DNA of 64,000 nt from Cercis canadensis (GCA_003255065.1 QAOA01007233.1:1-64000); one strand, 5' to 3'; shown: positions 23,815 through 36,950, counted from the stretch's first letter. Notes: a model not told the origin generated them from the sequence alone. Numbers and translations are program-made.

Positions 23815-26073
23815 CTAAAGGTGAGACCGAATAGGGATTAAGCACAGATTACTCTTTCTTTTTACTGTGACAGCGAAGGACTCAGTCATGTCCAATTCAT
23901 GGTGCTTGATTCCATTTGGAAGCTTCCAATCAAAATGATAAAGCAAATTTGCAAGTGGAAGCTCAACGCTGGGTGTGGCAAATGCGATTCCTGGACATAA
24001 TCTCCTTCCACAACCAAATGGGATATACTCAAAGTTTGTGCCATTGAAATTGTAATCAATTGGGTTATCAAGAAATCTTTCTGGTTTAAATTTCTCAGCT
24101 TCACTCCAATACTTGGGATCTCTTCCAATTGCCCAAGCGTTAAAAACGATTCTGCTCTTAGCCGGTATCTCATATCCATTGATTAAACATCTCTCGCTAT
24201 TTTCTCTTAGAGGCTGCAAAGGGGCAGGTGGATGTAGCCTTAGGGTTTCTTTGATGACTGACTTCAAGTATTTCAATTGGTTAAGATCAGTCTCATCCAC
24301 ACATCCTTTGCCAACAAAGACCCTTCTTACCTCAGCTTGTGCCTCTTCCATTGCCTTTGGATTTCTTATCAATTCTGACATTGCCCACTCTATAGTTGCT
24401 GATGATGTTTCAGTTCCACCAGCAAAAATGTCCTGAGAATGGATTAATGATCTTAGTTTAAAAATAAAATTTGCAGTGGAAAGTGCAATTGTCAAATAAA
24501 TAAATAAGTAAATAAATAACAAAGTTTATTATTTAACTGCATGATGTTTGAAAAAAGACAATTCAATTTAAATATGATAGACTTTCACTTTGGTACCTTA
24601 CACATGATATAAAATTACCAAATACTCATTGATACGAAATCCTAAAAAAATGTTTGAGAGTTCTTTCAGTTAGTAAATTTTTAACACTATACTATATATA
24701 ATCTAATATATAAAATTTACTTATTCGTATGAGTTTTTTTTTTAATTATTATTTATCTTGTGAGTGTTAACTTTGTCCTTAGTAAAACCAATTTTTGTAA
24801 GAGAATGACCCTTTTCCTTCCTAGTGTTAGAGATAAAAAGAAAAAATCATTTATGAGCAAGTTTGGGAATTAGGATAACTAGTTCCTTGTCATACTATCA
24901 AAGGGTATTGACATGGTGGTCAACATGTTGATCTTTAACGTCACTACTCTTATAATTAAATTAAATTTCAATAGTAACGAGCATGTGCACCATTCCATTA
25001 GAAAAAAACCAATTTTCCATTGCTACTAATTAGTTAATTTTTTTACACACAGTACGTATGACTTAAAACATATATATATGTTATTTAAAGAAGAAAATGA
25101 AATTATTGTGAATATATATTATATATGCATTCAAAGCATGGCCAATGGTCTGTATAAAAGCTTGAAACTAATTATAAGTGAGTCAGATACTAACCAGAAT
25201 GACCGCTTTAATGTTGTTGTGAGTTAAGGGCATATCCAAGTCATTTTGTTGTTGAATGTTTAGAAGAACATCAACTAGATTCTTCTCTGCCTCACCATGT
25301 CTGCTCCTTTTTTCTTTGTGATCCCTGATCATGTTTTCTAGTATCCTATCAAGCTCTTCATGCACCTTTTCAACTGCACCTCTCATGCCATTCACCACTT
25401 GAAGCATTTTGATTGAGGGGTAGAGATCCGCAATAGAGAAGCCTCCTAATAGCTTTATTAATTCCTCCAAATAATATAACAATGCTTCTTGGTTCCCAGG
25501 CCTTTCACCAAAGGTTGCCCTTACTGTTATATTATTTATGAGTGAGATAACTTTCTCACCCAAATTGATAACTGATCCTTCTTTTCCTGAGATTGCTTTG
25601 ATCATTGCCGACACCTCCTCTTCCCTTATGAATCTGAATGTTTGCACTCGCTTTGGACTCAAAAGCTCCAAACTGCATATTTTTCGTAGTTGCCTCCAAT
25701 ATTTTCCATGTGGACTAAACACAATATCTGAGTGATCATAAAATAGGGTTTCGGTGGAAAAAAAATGAGGCCTATTAGCGAAGATTAGATCATGTGTCTT
25801 CATAATCTCTTTGGCGATTTCCGGAGAAGAGACTACGATGTTGGATGTCTCTCCGAGTTGCAGGTATATCATGGGGCCATATTTGTTTGCCAGGTTTCTT
25901 AAGGAGTGATGGGGTAGTGAACCAAGAAACTGATGAAGGTTCCCTATGAGAGGTAGCTTCCATGGCCCTGGAGGTAAGTTTTTGATGGATTTCTTAGAAT
26001 TTGATAAGAGGATTTTCACAAGGAAGAGGCAAGAGATGGTGAAGAGGATAGAATAAGGGATAGGAAGCTCCAT
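23815..26073 (-). CDS. cytochrome P450, CYP71 clan (P450-2), intact
   Basis: A membrane-anchored haem monooxygenase of the ER, of the CYP71D/CYP71BE type by wording. Two exons: 25195-26073 and 23815-24432, with a gttag..cag intron; 498 aa, the normal length. Seen: N-terminal anchor (residues 5-23), [10 protein letters not shown] hinge, WRQLRK, I-helix AGGTETSS (297-304), KETLR (354-358), PERF (409-412), haem loop [10 protein letters not shown] with Cys439. The ATG 26071-26073 follows a TATAAATA box 55 bp upstream. Its twin is P450-3, with nine amino-acid differences. Position beside two diterpene synthases makes a diterpene oxidase role likely, but the substrate cannot be read from sequence. 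The first 56 coding bases are repeated upstream in the 191-bp duplication at the N of 26209. Confidence 0.92.
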
Positions 26074-26400
26074 AATGACACATGGAATTGTGAGCGCTAT
26101 TTGGTTGAAGACAGAAGAAGTGTGCTGTATTTATAAGGTGACGCCCATTCTATTTCTATCCAGTGAGAGATAGGAAGGAATTATATAATGATGGTGGCTA
26201 ACAGTTTTNACAAGGAAGAGGCAAGAGATGGTGAAGAGGATAGAATAAGGGATAGGAAGCTCCATAATGACAAATGGAATTGTGAGCACTATTTGGTTGA
26301 AGACAGAAGAAGTGTGCTGTATTTATAAGGTGACGCCCATTCTATGTCTATCCAGTGAGAGATAGGAAGGAATTATATAATGATGGTGGCTAACAGTTTT
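26018..26400. repeat. 191-bp direct duplication at a single-N seam
   Basis: 26018-26208 (start of the P450-2 coding region, leader and TATA box) is repeated at 26210-26400 with a few mismatches, with one N at 26209 between. P450-3 has only one copy. This looks like two contig ends, or two haplotypes, joined without merging, so the promoter duplication may not exist in the plant. Confidence 0.8.
26128..26135 (-). promoter_or_regulatory. TATA box of P450-2
   Basis: TATAAATA on the minus strand, 55 bp upstream of the ATG. The same box occurs at the same distance in P450-3 (35150-35157). Confidence 0.6.
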
Positions 26401-27124
26401 GCCATAAAGGGGATATTTTGGGTTGAATATTCAAACTCTATTTTTCACTAAATGGCTGCAGATTTTAATGACCTACTGCCGTATTTTCAGTTGCGTGAAT
26501 CTCAGATTTTCTGGAACTATTCACAATTTTAGTTGGATAGGTGGGAGAGTTTGTTAGTAGACCTAGCGAGACACCCAGAAAAGGAAAGGAAAGCAAAGCC
26601 CTTTCATGTTGAAATTCCACACTTCTTTTGGTTGCCAAATCTGCTTCGTTGCTATTGTTCTGTTTATTAATTTTATGCCAAATTAAGGAGAAGAGTTAAC
26701 CAGAAAGCAAGTTGAAGACTGGCGACTGGCTAACCCAGGAAAACAAAAATACACAAACAGAAATGTTTGTTGCCCGCTAATATCTTTTATATTGGTTCAA
26801 CTTATTGAGCTTACAAAATTCAGCCATACCATAAAAGAAGTTTAAATAGATTTAATTAAATTTAAATTATAAACAATTATACTATTATTTTTTTTGTGAC
26901 ATGACGATAAAGAGATTCGAATTCATAATCTCTTGCATATTACCCAAATCCCTTCTTATTAAACACAATTATACTAATATATAAAGCAGTATAATATAAC
27001 TAATCTGTAAATAGTATTTCTCATACACTAATGGGCAATCAACCAAACATCACTATACCAACCACTTGGCCCTTCGGTAGCAGACCTTGAGAGACGTCAA
27101 GAAAGAAAACCAATTAGACTTAGG

Positions 27125-27400
27125 CTGCGTTTGGGTAAACAGCTTATTTAAGTGCTTATATAAGAAGGCCTTATGGGAGAAGCTTTTATACTATAAACTT
27201 CTTTTAAATTAAACTATTTAGTATTTGGATACATACTTGGAAAAACACTTTTAAAATCTGTAAGCTCTTTCATAAGCATTTAGATAGATAAGTGTATAAG
27301 TGTTTATAATTGTTAAAATTACTAAAAAGGACATTAATAAGCACTTATTAAAGATTGTGTTTGGATAAATAAGTACTTTGTTATATTTTTTTTAAAAAAA
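27125..27400. repeat. MITE-like AT-rich repeat
   Basis: Begins ggctgcgtttgggtaaacag and ends near attgtgtttggataaataag, with many gcttat/ataagc words on both strands. Such sequences are common small non-autonomous transposons in plants. Exact ends and target duplication were not found. The remaining sequence to about 27930 shows nothing else. Confidence 0.35.
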
Positions 27401-27929
27401 TTAATAATAATTATTATATTTTGATTCAAGTAGTAAATTTTTTTGTTATTAGATAATTATTATTTTGAAGTATCATTTCTTATAATCAAAATGATTCTTG
27501 GCTTGCTATATTAGAAACCTTGCATATAGATAAANCAATTTGATCTTGGTCAATATTATATTTGCTAGTCTGCATTATTTGAATTTTTCTAACTGATATT
27601 TACAATAAATTATGGTGAAAAGAAAGAAACAGAAATTGAATACTTCAAGCACAATTTGTGTTCAACTCTTACTAGGACCCTCAATATGTAAAGTACCAAA
27701 AAAATAATAGAGAACTTGATAGGATCATTTTGAATGACATATGTATGGGAACAATATAGAAAACTCAAATCTCTCCTTAAAAAAAGTAACAAGTAATACC
27801 TAATTTTAAAAGTTAGCAATTCCATAAATTGTATTCTATATATAAGTAATAAAGGCAATAAAGTTAAAGATGTATAGGCAATTAATTTTTTATTTGCTCT
27901 CTAATCTGTTCCATTTGCCTAATGTTCTG

Positions 27930-28415
27930 TTCATCTGGTTCCTCTCATATGACATCACTAGGCCCGTTTCATCCAGAATTTCTTCATTAGCAAACTCAAT
28001 TGTCATTGAATGCTTCAAATTCTACATCAGTTGTATCATGTCTTCTAATAAAGTTATGCAAAGCCATGCAAGTAACTATGACTTTAACTTGTGTCTCCAA
28101 TGAGAATGGAGGCATAGCACTCAATCTTGCTTTGCAAAGCCTGCCAGTCTCAAGAGAGATACACCAAGCCATGACAGAATCATCAGGTAATGAAGTACTC
28201 CATGACCAGCTACTACTTGAAGTTGACCCGTTTATAGTTAAAATGGGCCAATCATTATGAAAAGATCCATATGATTTTGCAAATAAAAACCCAACTTTAG
28301 AATGTAAGTTACTAATCTGCCAAAGCCAAAGCTGCATCAAAGGACAAACTTTATATAAATTGGTCCCTAATTCCCAATCCACAAAATGGCAAAAAACATC
28401 CCCGAATGAATTTCT
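27930..28415 (-). mobile_element. PIF/Harbinger transposase remnant
   Basis: On the minus strand the C-terminal wording of a Harbinger-type nuclease is visible (FSLETQVKVIVTCMALHNFI, then RRHD), followed by an acidic tail FANEEILDE. Upstream the frame (to 28418) departs from the family. No catalytic DDE set is complete and no termini were found. It is a dead fragment of a DNA transposon. Confidence 0.5.
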
Positions 28416-28555
28416 CATGAGTTGGAAATAGTTTTCCTCTCACATCGTGCTTACAATTATGTACTTAAGAATCAATCACAAAAAACAGAGTCAATGTGAA
28501 ATCTATAAGATTCTCAAGGTGACTTGAGTTGGATCCATAATTTATCATGCTGTAA

Positions 28556-29573
28556 TTTTCTCAAAAACCCATCTCTATAGCTTTATTCACAAATAAAAAT
28601 AAGGATGATTTTAAAATTTTTTAAAGAAGCAATCACTTAAAGAAACTGCATAATTTCTTTTTAAAAAAAACCGTATTTAGGTATTAACCATCCACATTGT
28701 AAGGGAACTGCATAATTTAAAAATAAAATAAAAAGAAGAAAAAAGGTCTCTAACACACATGGAGTGCGTGCCAAGAGGCTAGTAATCTATACAAATAGAT
28801 AAAGGCGATATCCCTCGAGTATAACTTTTCTTTTCTCAAAAATTTACTTTTTAGATTTATTCACAAATAAAAATAAGAGTGATTCTATAAAAAAAAAATG
28901 TTAATTAGGTTGTATATCAGTTTGTTACAAGGTTCTCTTTGCAATAAGAGAAAGTCTTGTGTTTTAGGTCTCTCAAAGTGCTCCATACAAAAAATTATGA
29001 CTTTGAGTACTTCGACAATGTGATCCTTTATAAAAAAAAAAAAAAANCTGGGACAAATTGCCATCCCTACCCACACTCCACTCTTTAGTCCTTACTTAAA
29101 AAAAATTGCATCATTTAAATAAAAAGAAAAACTATCCACCTCTTAACTATCCATATTTAAGGGAATTGCATCAATATTTTTTTTTAATAAAAAAAGAGAA
29201 ATAAGTTCTCAGAACTTTTNTTTTTTTAAAAAAAAAAGAGAAATAAGTTCTCAGAACTTTTTATTAAAGAAAAGGAAAAAGCCTCTCACGCACTCTCGTG
29301 CAAATGGCAAGATGCTAGTAAATAGATAAATGCGATACTCAATTTTGGTATTCAATTTTTCTTTTCTTAAAAATTCATTTCTTTAGATTTATTTATAAAC
29401 AAAAATAAGGATGATTTTGTAAATTTTCTATTAACAAAATGATTTGTACTCTCGTTCCCCTCTTTAATAAAATAATTACTAAAGGAAATTGCATAATTTA
29501 AACAAACAAAAAAAGAGAAAAACCTATTTGTATCTTAACCACTCAAGTTTTAAGGGAATTCCATCATTTAAAA
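28556..29573 (+). mobile_element. Helitron-like array, copy B
   Basis: Second copy of the 12892-13898 array. Unit start tctatacaaatagataaagg at 28786 follows hairpin plus CTAG (28779-28782), and another CTAG end lies at 29315-29318. It is interrupted by a duplication at the single N of 29220 and another N at 29047. At its right edge it joins directly to sequence equivalent to 17.99 kb, so the P450-1/hAT interval of copy A is absent here. Confidence 0.5.
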
Positions 29574-30319
29574 AGCTATTAAGTTATTTGTTACCGTGCA
29601 TATACATGCATACATATGGATGTAATTTTGCAACTCGAATATGTACATCATATCGTAAGTTATGACCTAAATGGCAAATAGAGTAAGTCATATTTCAACC
29701 AACATCTCCACCAAAATCATATTGCTACCAATATAGATGATGTCAAAAATATATTTGTCCTTGTTCGCATTGTGGTTAAATGACAATTTGAGCAGATCGT
29801 GTATTAAGCAAATAGAAAGACATGGGGATTCTTTTACAATTATTTTATCTCTCTCTCCTTGTGTGAGCTGTGATTTTCTGTTAACCAAGTTATTTTCTGC
29901 CCCGTGACGGATCCAGAAATAACTTAACGAGAAAATCAAATTATAAAAATAGGGGCTAAATTACAAAAGTATAAAATATTAACATATTTTTTTAAAAAAA
30001 TTATAAAAAATTAAAAATAAAATTAGAATATGAGAGGCACTGGCCCCTTTGCATCCGTCATTGGTCCCCCAAACATAAAAAATTGTGGAAAACATTTTCC
30101 AGTTAGTTGTTTTCTGAAAAACAAACGGACCCTAATTGCCTCCCTTTTCACTCGATCAGGATTTGTAGCATTACGCTGGCTGCACCCTGAGCTGAGATGA
30201 GCTTTAATTAGTTATTAAGCATGGCCTCCATTGGAGAAATTCTTGTGTACTCATTAGAGAATATTTTTATAGATAATGATTAGAGAATATTTTTATAGAT
30301 ACAAAATATATAAAATTAT
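29574..30319. repeat. duplicated block, copy B (matches 18.0-18.96 kb)
   Basis: Closely similar to the sequence around the solo LTR of copy A but without that LTR (empty site near 29612). It has a small insertion near 29900-30060 (ctgccccgtgacggatccag..). Similarity ends exactly at the antisense LTR at 30320. Confidence 0.8.
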
Positions 30320-30573
30320 TGATGACTAGCATCTGAAGGACAAACAGAGGAGAGAGAAGTATAGTCAGAGGAGGCCGGAGCCAAAGCTCTGGTGTCTTCT
30401 CCAACACTCAAGTCAACATTCTCTTGGTGGAGAAAGAGAGCAGGTCGGGCATATAGAAAGAGTGGTCAGAAAGTCCGTGAATAAAATGAGTTAGAGGGGG
30501 AGAAGGTATACCTTGAATAATGGCATTTTAGTCTATTTACTGTAGCAGAGGTAGTGGTTTTACCTAGATATCA
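30320..30573 (-). repeat. fossil Gypsy LTR, antisense
   Basis: About 254 bp related to the LTR at 7021-7271 (251 bp) in reverse orientation: its complement shares cactacc..ctgctacagtaaa and ggctccggcc..ctga..ctcc. No internal region adjoins and no clear target duplication was found. It is a solo or truncated LTR. From 30574 to 31740 there is AT-rich sequence with nothing recognisable. Confidence 0.5.
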
Positions 30574-31744
30574 TAAAAAATTCATATATTTTTTTTATAG
30601 TGAGGGCTAAGCTATTATCCCTTTATGCTATACCCTCTTAGTTGGGTGGAACTCAGTGAGAATTATAGTATAATTTTAGTGTCATTGTGAAAATCTTGAA
30701 AAACTGAGTCACTTAATATGTGCCAAAATACATAATTTTTTATAAAATGTAAGAACATTACGATATAAGAAAATGTACCAAAAAATAAACTTGAAAAAGT
30801 TTTTTCCTAGCACTCCTTTTTTATATCATGCCGTTCTTGTATTTTATAAGAAATAGTGTGTCTTGACACATACTGAGTGACTCAATTTTTCGAGATTTTC
30901 GCAATAATACCAAAATCACATTGTAACTCTAATTAGATCCCATGCGTGAGAGGGGGTATATTATAAGAGAATAGTATAAGGGATAGTAGCACATTGTTCA
31001 CCAATTTTTATATTTATGAAAATATTACTTTTGAAGTACACTAATTCTTTCGTCCGAATCTGATAGAAGCCATTCATCTAGTCAACCATTGCTGCGCACC
31101 AAAGTTGAATTCAAAATACACAACCAAGAAAAAAAAGGTTCAATTCAAATAGGGAGCTATAGTTTTATTCCACCGAGCTGCTATAGCTGCATCTACTTGG
31201 TGGTCACCACTTACGAACCTCGTGTCAATAGCACAAGAGCTACGAGACATTAATGCGAATACATGAAGCTTTCCTAATTCTAATGGAATTCAAATATAAA
31301 AATTTGTCTTTGTAATTCGTAATCGATCAAAATATATTGGAAAATTTATTTATACATGTTAAAAGTTTTCCTGAACTAAGATGATTAGAGATGGCTTAAA
31401 AAAAATAGGAATGTGCTATCACTCCTTCTACTTTCCATTTTAGGCAAAAATAGCTCTTATTTTTATTATTGAATATAAAGCTCAAGAAAAATCAAGTGAC
31501 TCAACAGTTAGTTTCTATAAATCTAGCCATACATAAAAAAAGATACATAAAATTATTTACACAGAATAATATTTTTCATGTATGATTCTGATTATACATT
31601 TAGGTCACTAAATTTTTCATGAACTTCACACTAAATCTAAAAACAAAGATTACTTACATCTAAAATTAAATTTAGATGGAAAGTCAAATAAAATATAGAT
31701 GAACAGTGGTAGAGCTCCCTCCACTTTTGAAGGATATAGAACCT

Positions 31745-31911
31745 GGATCCAATCATGTGACTTGAGTCATGTTGCTCAGATTTGAGTTATACATTTTATT
31801 AAAGTTCATTTGAACCATTAAAACACATTAATATTTAATGGTTGAGATGAACTTTAATAGAATGTACGGCTCAGATCTAAGCAACATGACTCAAGTCACA
31901 TGATCGGATCC
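31745..31911. mobile_element. foldback MITE, 167 bp
   Basis: A long imperfect palindrome: ggatccaatcatgtgacttg..gttcatttgaacc pairs with ggttgagatgaac..caagtcacatgatcggatcc, with a short AT loop (aaaacacattaatattta). Nearly the whole element is stem. It lies just outside copy B of the P450 block. Confidence 0.75.
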
Positions 31912-31949
31912 AAATCTCCAATGTAGAGTGGGTGGGCTTTAGTTTTTTG

Positions 31950-34102
31950 AAAATCTCGGCATGAATGACCTGATTGAAAACATGTTCAAATTGTATGACA
32001 TTTGATTCAATCTCCCTTAGAAAATTGCTACAAATAAAATTTAATTTGAAGCATTTTGGTTTTCTCACCATTTTCAATTGTTTAGGATCCTTCTTCACAA
32101 TCACAACGGATAAAAATTCGTATATTGACTGCAAGTACACACAGCACTTCATTAGAGAACCCTCACCACTCACCACCACCACCTTAGAACCTCCTCTTTC
32201 ACTCCCCCATGGTGCATGCCCTTTCACTGTCTCAGCCGCCTTATGCACTTCCAACCCTTTTTGGCTAATCTACACTACACTACGGCTGTGGAGGGAGCCA
32301 CCCCAACCTTACAATGGAAAGAGGACGGCGTCGCCGCCACCACCAGTACGACTAGAAGATAAGTCTGATAGAGGGATAACAATTCTGGGTTTTGGGGCCA
32401 AGGATCGCTGTGGGCTACCCATCATTAATTGAGGAAAGAAAGCTGGCCACAGTGGAGAATTCTAGTGAGGTTAGAAATTGAAACTTTTTTGGGGATCTCA
32501 AAGTGTCACCGTCTCTGATCAATTCACCTTGTGTGATTGGGATTGCAGCATGAGAAAACAGAGGAAGGAAAGAGGATGGAGAAGGAAGAGAAAAAATAAA
32601 AAATAAAAAATCTGGGTTTCCTCTAATAATGCTCATATTGGCAGAATCTGAAATTGCAGCGATTCATATGCTGATTGTTATTATCATTAAACAATCTAAA
32701 ATACACAGAAAAGAAATCTAAATCGCACAAGTCATAAGCCTACAACTGGCTTACATAAGAAAGCAAGGGAAAAGCAACGAAGAGGACTAAAGGGGAGACC
32801 GAATAGGGATTAAGCACAGATTACTCTTTCTTTTTACTGTGACAGCGAAGGACTCAGTCATGTCTAATTCATGGTGCTTGATTCCATTAGGAAGCTTCCA
32901 ATCAAAATGATAAAGCAAATTGGCAAGTGGAAGCTCAACGCTGGGTGTGGCAAATGCGATTCCTGGACATAATCTCTTTCCACAACCAAATGGGATATAC
33001 TCAAAGTTTGTGCCATTGAAATTATAATCAATTGGGTTATCAAGAAATCTTTCTGGTTTAAATTTCTCAGCTTCACTCCAATACTTGGGGTCTCTTCCAA
33101 TTGCCCAAGCGTTAAAAACTATTCTGCTCTTAGCAGGTATCTCATATCCATTGATTAAACATCTCTCACTATTTTCTCTTAGAGGCTGCAAAGGGGCAGG
33201 TGGATGTAACCTTAGGGTTTCTTTGATGACTGACTTTAAGTATTTCAATTGGTTAAGATCAGTCTCATCCACACATCCTTTGCCAACAAAGACCCTTCTT
33301 ACCTCAGCTTGTGCCTCTTCCATTGCCTTTGGATTTCTTATCAATTCTGACATTGCCCACTCTATAGTTGCTGATGATGTTTCAGTTCCAGCAGCAAAAA
33401 TGTCCTGAGAATGGATTAATGATCTTAGTTTAAAAATAAAATTTGCAGTGGAAAGTGCAATTGTCAAATAAATAAATAAATAAATAACAAAGTTTATTAT
33501 TTAACTACATGATGTTTAAAAAAAAAACAATTTAATTTTAAATATGGGAGACTTTCACTTTGATACCTTATACACGATATAAAATTACCAAAATACTCAT
33601 TGATACTAAATCTTAAAAAAATGTTTGAGAGTTCTTTCAGTTGGTAAATTTCTAACACTATACTATATATGACCTAATATAAAAAATTTACTTATCTGTA
33701 TGAGGTTTTTTTTTTTTATTATTATTATTTATCTAGTGAGTGTTAACTGCGTCCTTAGTAAAGCCAATTTTTGTCAGAGAATGACTCTTTTCCTTCCTAG
33801 TGTTAGAGATAAAAAGAAAAAAAATCATTTATGAGATTTGGGAATTAGGATAACTAGTTTCTTGTCATACTATCAAAGGGTATTTGACTTGGTGGTCAAC
33901 ATGTTGATCTTTAACGTCACTATTCTTATAATTAAATTAATTCAATAGTAATGACCATGTGCACCGTTCTANTAATGAGCATGTGCACCGTTCTATTAGA
34001 AAAAACCAATTTCCCACTGCTGGTAATTAGTTAATTTTTTTACACACAGTACGTATGACTTAAAACATATATGTTATTTAAAGAAGAAAATGAAATTATT
34101 GT

Positions 34103-34151
<49 letters not shown>

Positions 34152-35900
34152 TTCAAAGCATGGTCAATGGTCTGTATAAAAGCTGGAAACTAATTATAAG
34201 TGAATCAGATACTAACCAGAATGACCGCTTTAATGTTGTTGTGAGTTAAGGGCATATCCAAGTCATTTTGTTGTTGAATGTTTAGAAGAACATCAACTAG
34301 ATTCTCCTCTGCCTCACCATGTCTGCTCCTTTCTTCTTTGTGATCCCTGATCATGTTTTCTAGTATCCTATCAAGCTCTTCATGCACCTTTTCAACTACA
34401 CCTCTCATTCCATTCACCACTTGAAGCATTTTGATTGAAGGGTAGAGATCCGCAATAGAGAAACCTCCTAATAGCTTTATTAATTCCTCCAAATAATATA
34501 ACAATGCTTCTTGGTTCCCAGGCCTTTCACCAAAGGTTGCCCTTACTGTTATATTATTTATGAGTGAGATAACTTTCTCACCCAAATTGATAACTGATCC
34601 TTCTTTTCCTGAGATTGCTTTGATCATTGCCGACACCTCCTCTTCCCTTATGAATCTGAATGTTTGCACTCGCTTTGGACTCAAAAGCTCCAAACTGCAT
34701 ATTTTTCGTAGTTGCCTCCAATATTTTCCATGTGGACTAAACACAATATCTGAGTGATCATAAAATAGGGTTTCGGTGGAAACAAAATGGGGCCTATTAG
34801 CGAAGATTAGATCATGTGTTTTCATAATCTCTTTGGCGATTTCCGGAGAAGAGACTACGATGTTGGATGTCTCTCCGAGTTGCAGGTATATCATGGGGCC
34901 ATATTTGTTTGCCAGGTTTCTTAAGGAGTGATGGGGTAGTGAACCAAGAAACTGATGAAGGTTCCCTATGAGAGGTAGCTTCCATGGCCCTGGAGGTAAG
35001 TTTTTGATGGATTTATTAGAATTTGATAAGAGGATTTTCACAAGGAAGAGGCAAGAGATGGTGAAGAGGATAGAATAAGGGATAGGAAACTCCATAATGA
35101 CAAATGGAATTATGAGCGCTATTTGGTTGAAGACAGAAGAAGTGTGCTGTATTTATAAGGTGACGCCCATTCTATTTCTATCCAGTGAGAGATAGGAAGG
35201 AATTATATAATGATGGTGGCTAACAGTTTTTCCATAAAGGGCATATTTTGGGTTGAATATTCAAACTCTATTTTTCACTAAATGGCTGCAGATTTTAATG
35301 ACCTACTGTCGTATTTTCAGTTGCATGAATCTCAGATTTTCTGGAACTATTCACATATTTTAGTTGGATATAGGTGGGACACCCAAAAAAGATAAGGAAA
35401 GGAAAGCCCTTACATGTTGAAATTTCACACTTCTTTTGGTTGCCAAATCTGACTTCGTTGCTATTGTTCTGTTTATTAATTTTATGCCAAATTAAGGACA
35501 AGAGTTAACCATAAAGCAAGTTGAAGACTGGCGACTGGCTAACCCAGGAAAACAAAAATACACAAATATTGGTTCAACTTATTGAACTTACAAAATTCAG
35601 CCGTACCAAAAAAAAAAAGTTTAAATAGATTTAATTAAATTTAAATTATAAACAATTATACTATTATTTTTTTGTGACATGAGGATAAAGAGATTTGAAT
35701 TCATAACTTCTTTCGTATTACCCAAATTCCTCATTACTAAACACAATTATACTAATATAAAACAGTATAGTATAACTAATCTGTAAATAGTATTTCTCTT
35801 ACACAAATGGGCCATCAACGAAACATCACTATACCAACCACTTGGGCCCTTCGGTAGCAGACCTTGAGAGACGTCAAGAAAGAAAACGACTTAGGCTTAG
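31950..35900. repeat. duplicated P450 block, copy B
   Basis: About 3.95 kb matching 22990-27120 in the same orientation, 8.96 kb away. Introns and flanks match as well as exons, so this is a DNA-level duplication and recent. An (AT)n microsatellite at 34105-34148 is longer than in copy A. A short seam with duplicated ends lies at the N of 33972. Confidence 0.85.
32787..35095 (-). CDS. cytochrome P450, CYP71 clan (P450-3), intact
   Basis: Twin of P450-2. Exons 34217-35095 and 32787-33404, 498 aa, same intron position. All family motifs are present: [33 protein letters not shown], haem loop [10 protein letters not shown]. Differences from P450-2 that I can see are L3F, K27N, F105V, A-to-V and two K-to-E in the F-G to H region, G298A in the I-helix, R436K in the haem loop and H-to-P next to the C-terminus. 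F105V falls in the B-C loop (substrate recognition site 1) and G298A in the oxygen-activating I-helix, so a shift in substrate or rate is possible. TATA box at 35150-35157. Confidence 0.92.
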
Positions 35901-36950
35901 CAATATTCATTTCGTCGTATCTGTTACATCTCGAAATTCCTGACTTCTTTTGGCTACCAAATCTGACTTTTGCTGCTGCGGGCCTGCGGCTGCTGCTATG
36001 TTTATTTATTTTATATCATAGTTAGACAATTCACTAATTAAAGAAATGAAGCTAACTAAAGAAAATAAAGATACACAAAATAAAATCTATGCTTTCAATT
36101 TGTATAATTACAACCTAATCAGAATTCTAAAATAGAATTCTGAAGCTGTGGTTTGGTGTATTTTCTTCAAACTGAACCTTACACAGTAACATATAATAAC
36201 TTTTGGTGAATCAAACTTCCTTTAAAGAAGAAAATAATATTGTATTGTTGGGTTGTGGCTAATTTGGGTTTGGGTTGAGTTGGCCTTTGTTTTTTGTAAG
36301 ATAAGATCATTTGGCACAATTTCTTAATTCTCCTCCTAAATTTAATATTTTTATATTCTATTTTTAAGAATCAATTCAATTTAAAAGTTTAAGTCATTAG
36401 GTGAAGACTCATGAATAATTTTTATATCTAACATTATTGAGAGTTTAAGTTTAAATTTTATTAAGAATAAGTAAAGTGAAATTATGAAAGAGATATGTTA
36501 CTCTCTATTATATAGTGTCATATTTAAATTTTATGATATCATTTTTAGTCAATAATACCAAAAAAAAAAATCAAGAGAAATTTAAGTTTAACAAAGTCAA
36601 GTGTATCATATATATATATATATATAGATTCTTTTTTTCTTTTGGCCTATCTCAAGCTTGGTTATGATAATTTATCTAATTAGGATTTTGTTAAATTTAA
36701 CTATGATAATTTGTGGACTCAATTGTAGATAATAATGTTGGAGGTGATTGTTTAATTTTATTTATCACTTTTCATTAATAACTTGTAGATTTTTAGTTAT
36801 GTTTTTAATATTTTTTTTTGACAATCAATGTGGCTGCTATTACGCCCATGACCTCATCAAACGGCTGTACTAACCAGTATAAATTACTGGTGCTACGCTA
36901 CATTCCTGAAAGTAACGTTGAAATAAAAAAAATACAATATCTACTGGTAT
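35901..36950. other. intergenic, AT-rich
   Basis: No gene seen. Around 36365-36450 is a degenerate copy of a repeat also found at about 38440-38510 and 50870-50940 (aaaagyttaag..tatctaaca). An (AT)n tract lies at 36609-36626. Confidence 0.45.

Larger units (their letters stand above)
22990..27120. repeat. duplicated P450 block, copy A
   Basis: About 4.1 kb that matches 31950-35900 almost throughout: 3' flank, both exons, intron, promoter and upstream sequence of the P450. Edges are seen as catgaatgacctaattgaaaac (left) and gagacgtcaagaaagaaaac (right). Differences are scattered substitutions, small indels and the 191-bp duplication at 26018-26400. Confidence 0.85.

Noticed and set aside
28000-28260. 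86-codon plus-strand open frame
   Set aside because: Shadow of the Harbinger transposase relic on the minus strand.
31877-32636. Open frames of 73-152 codons downstream of P450-3
   Set aside because: The same stretch downstream of P450-2 does not keep these frames open to the same extent, which argues against coding.
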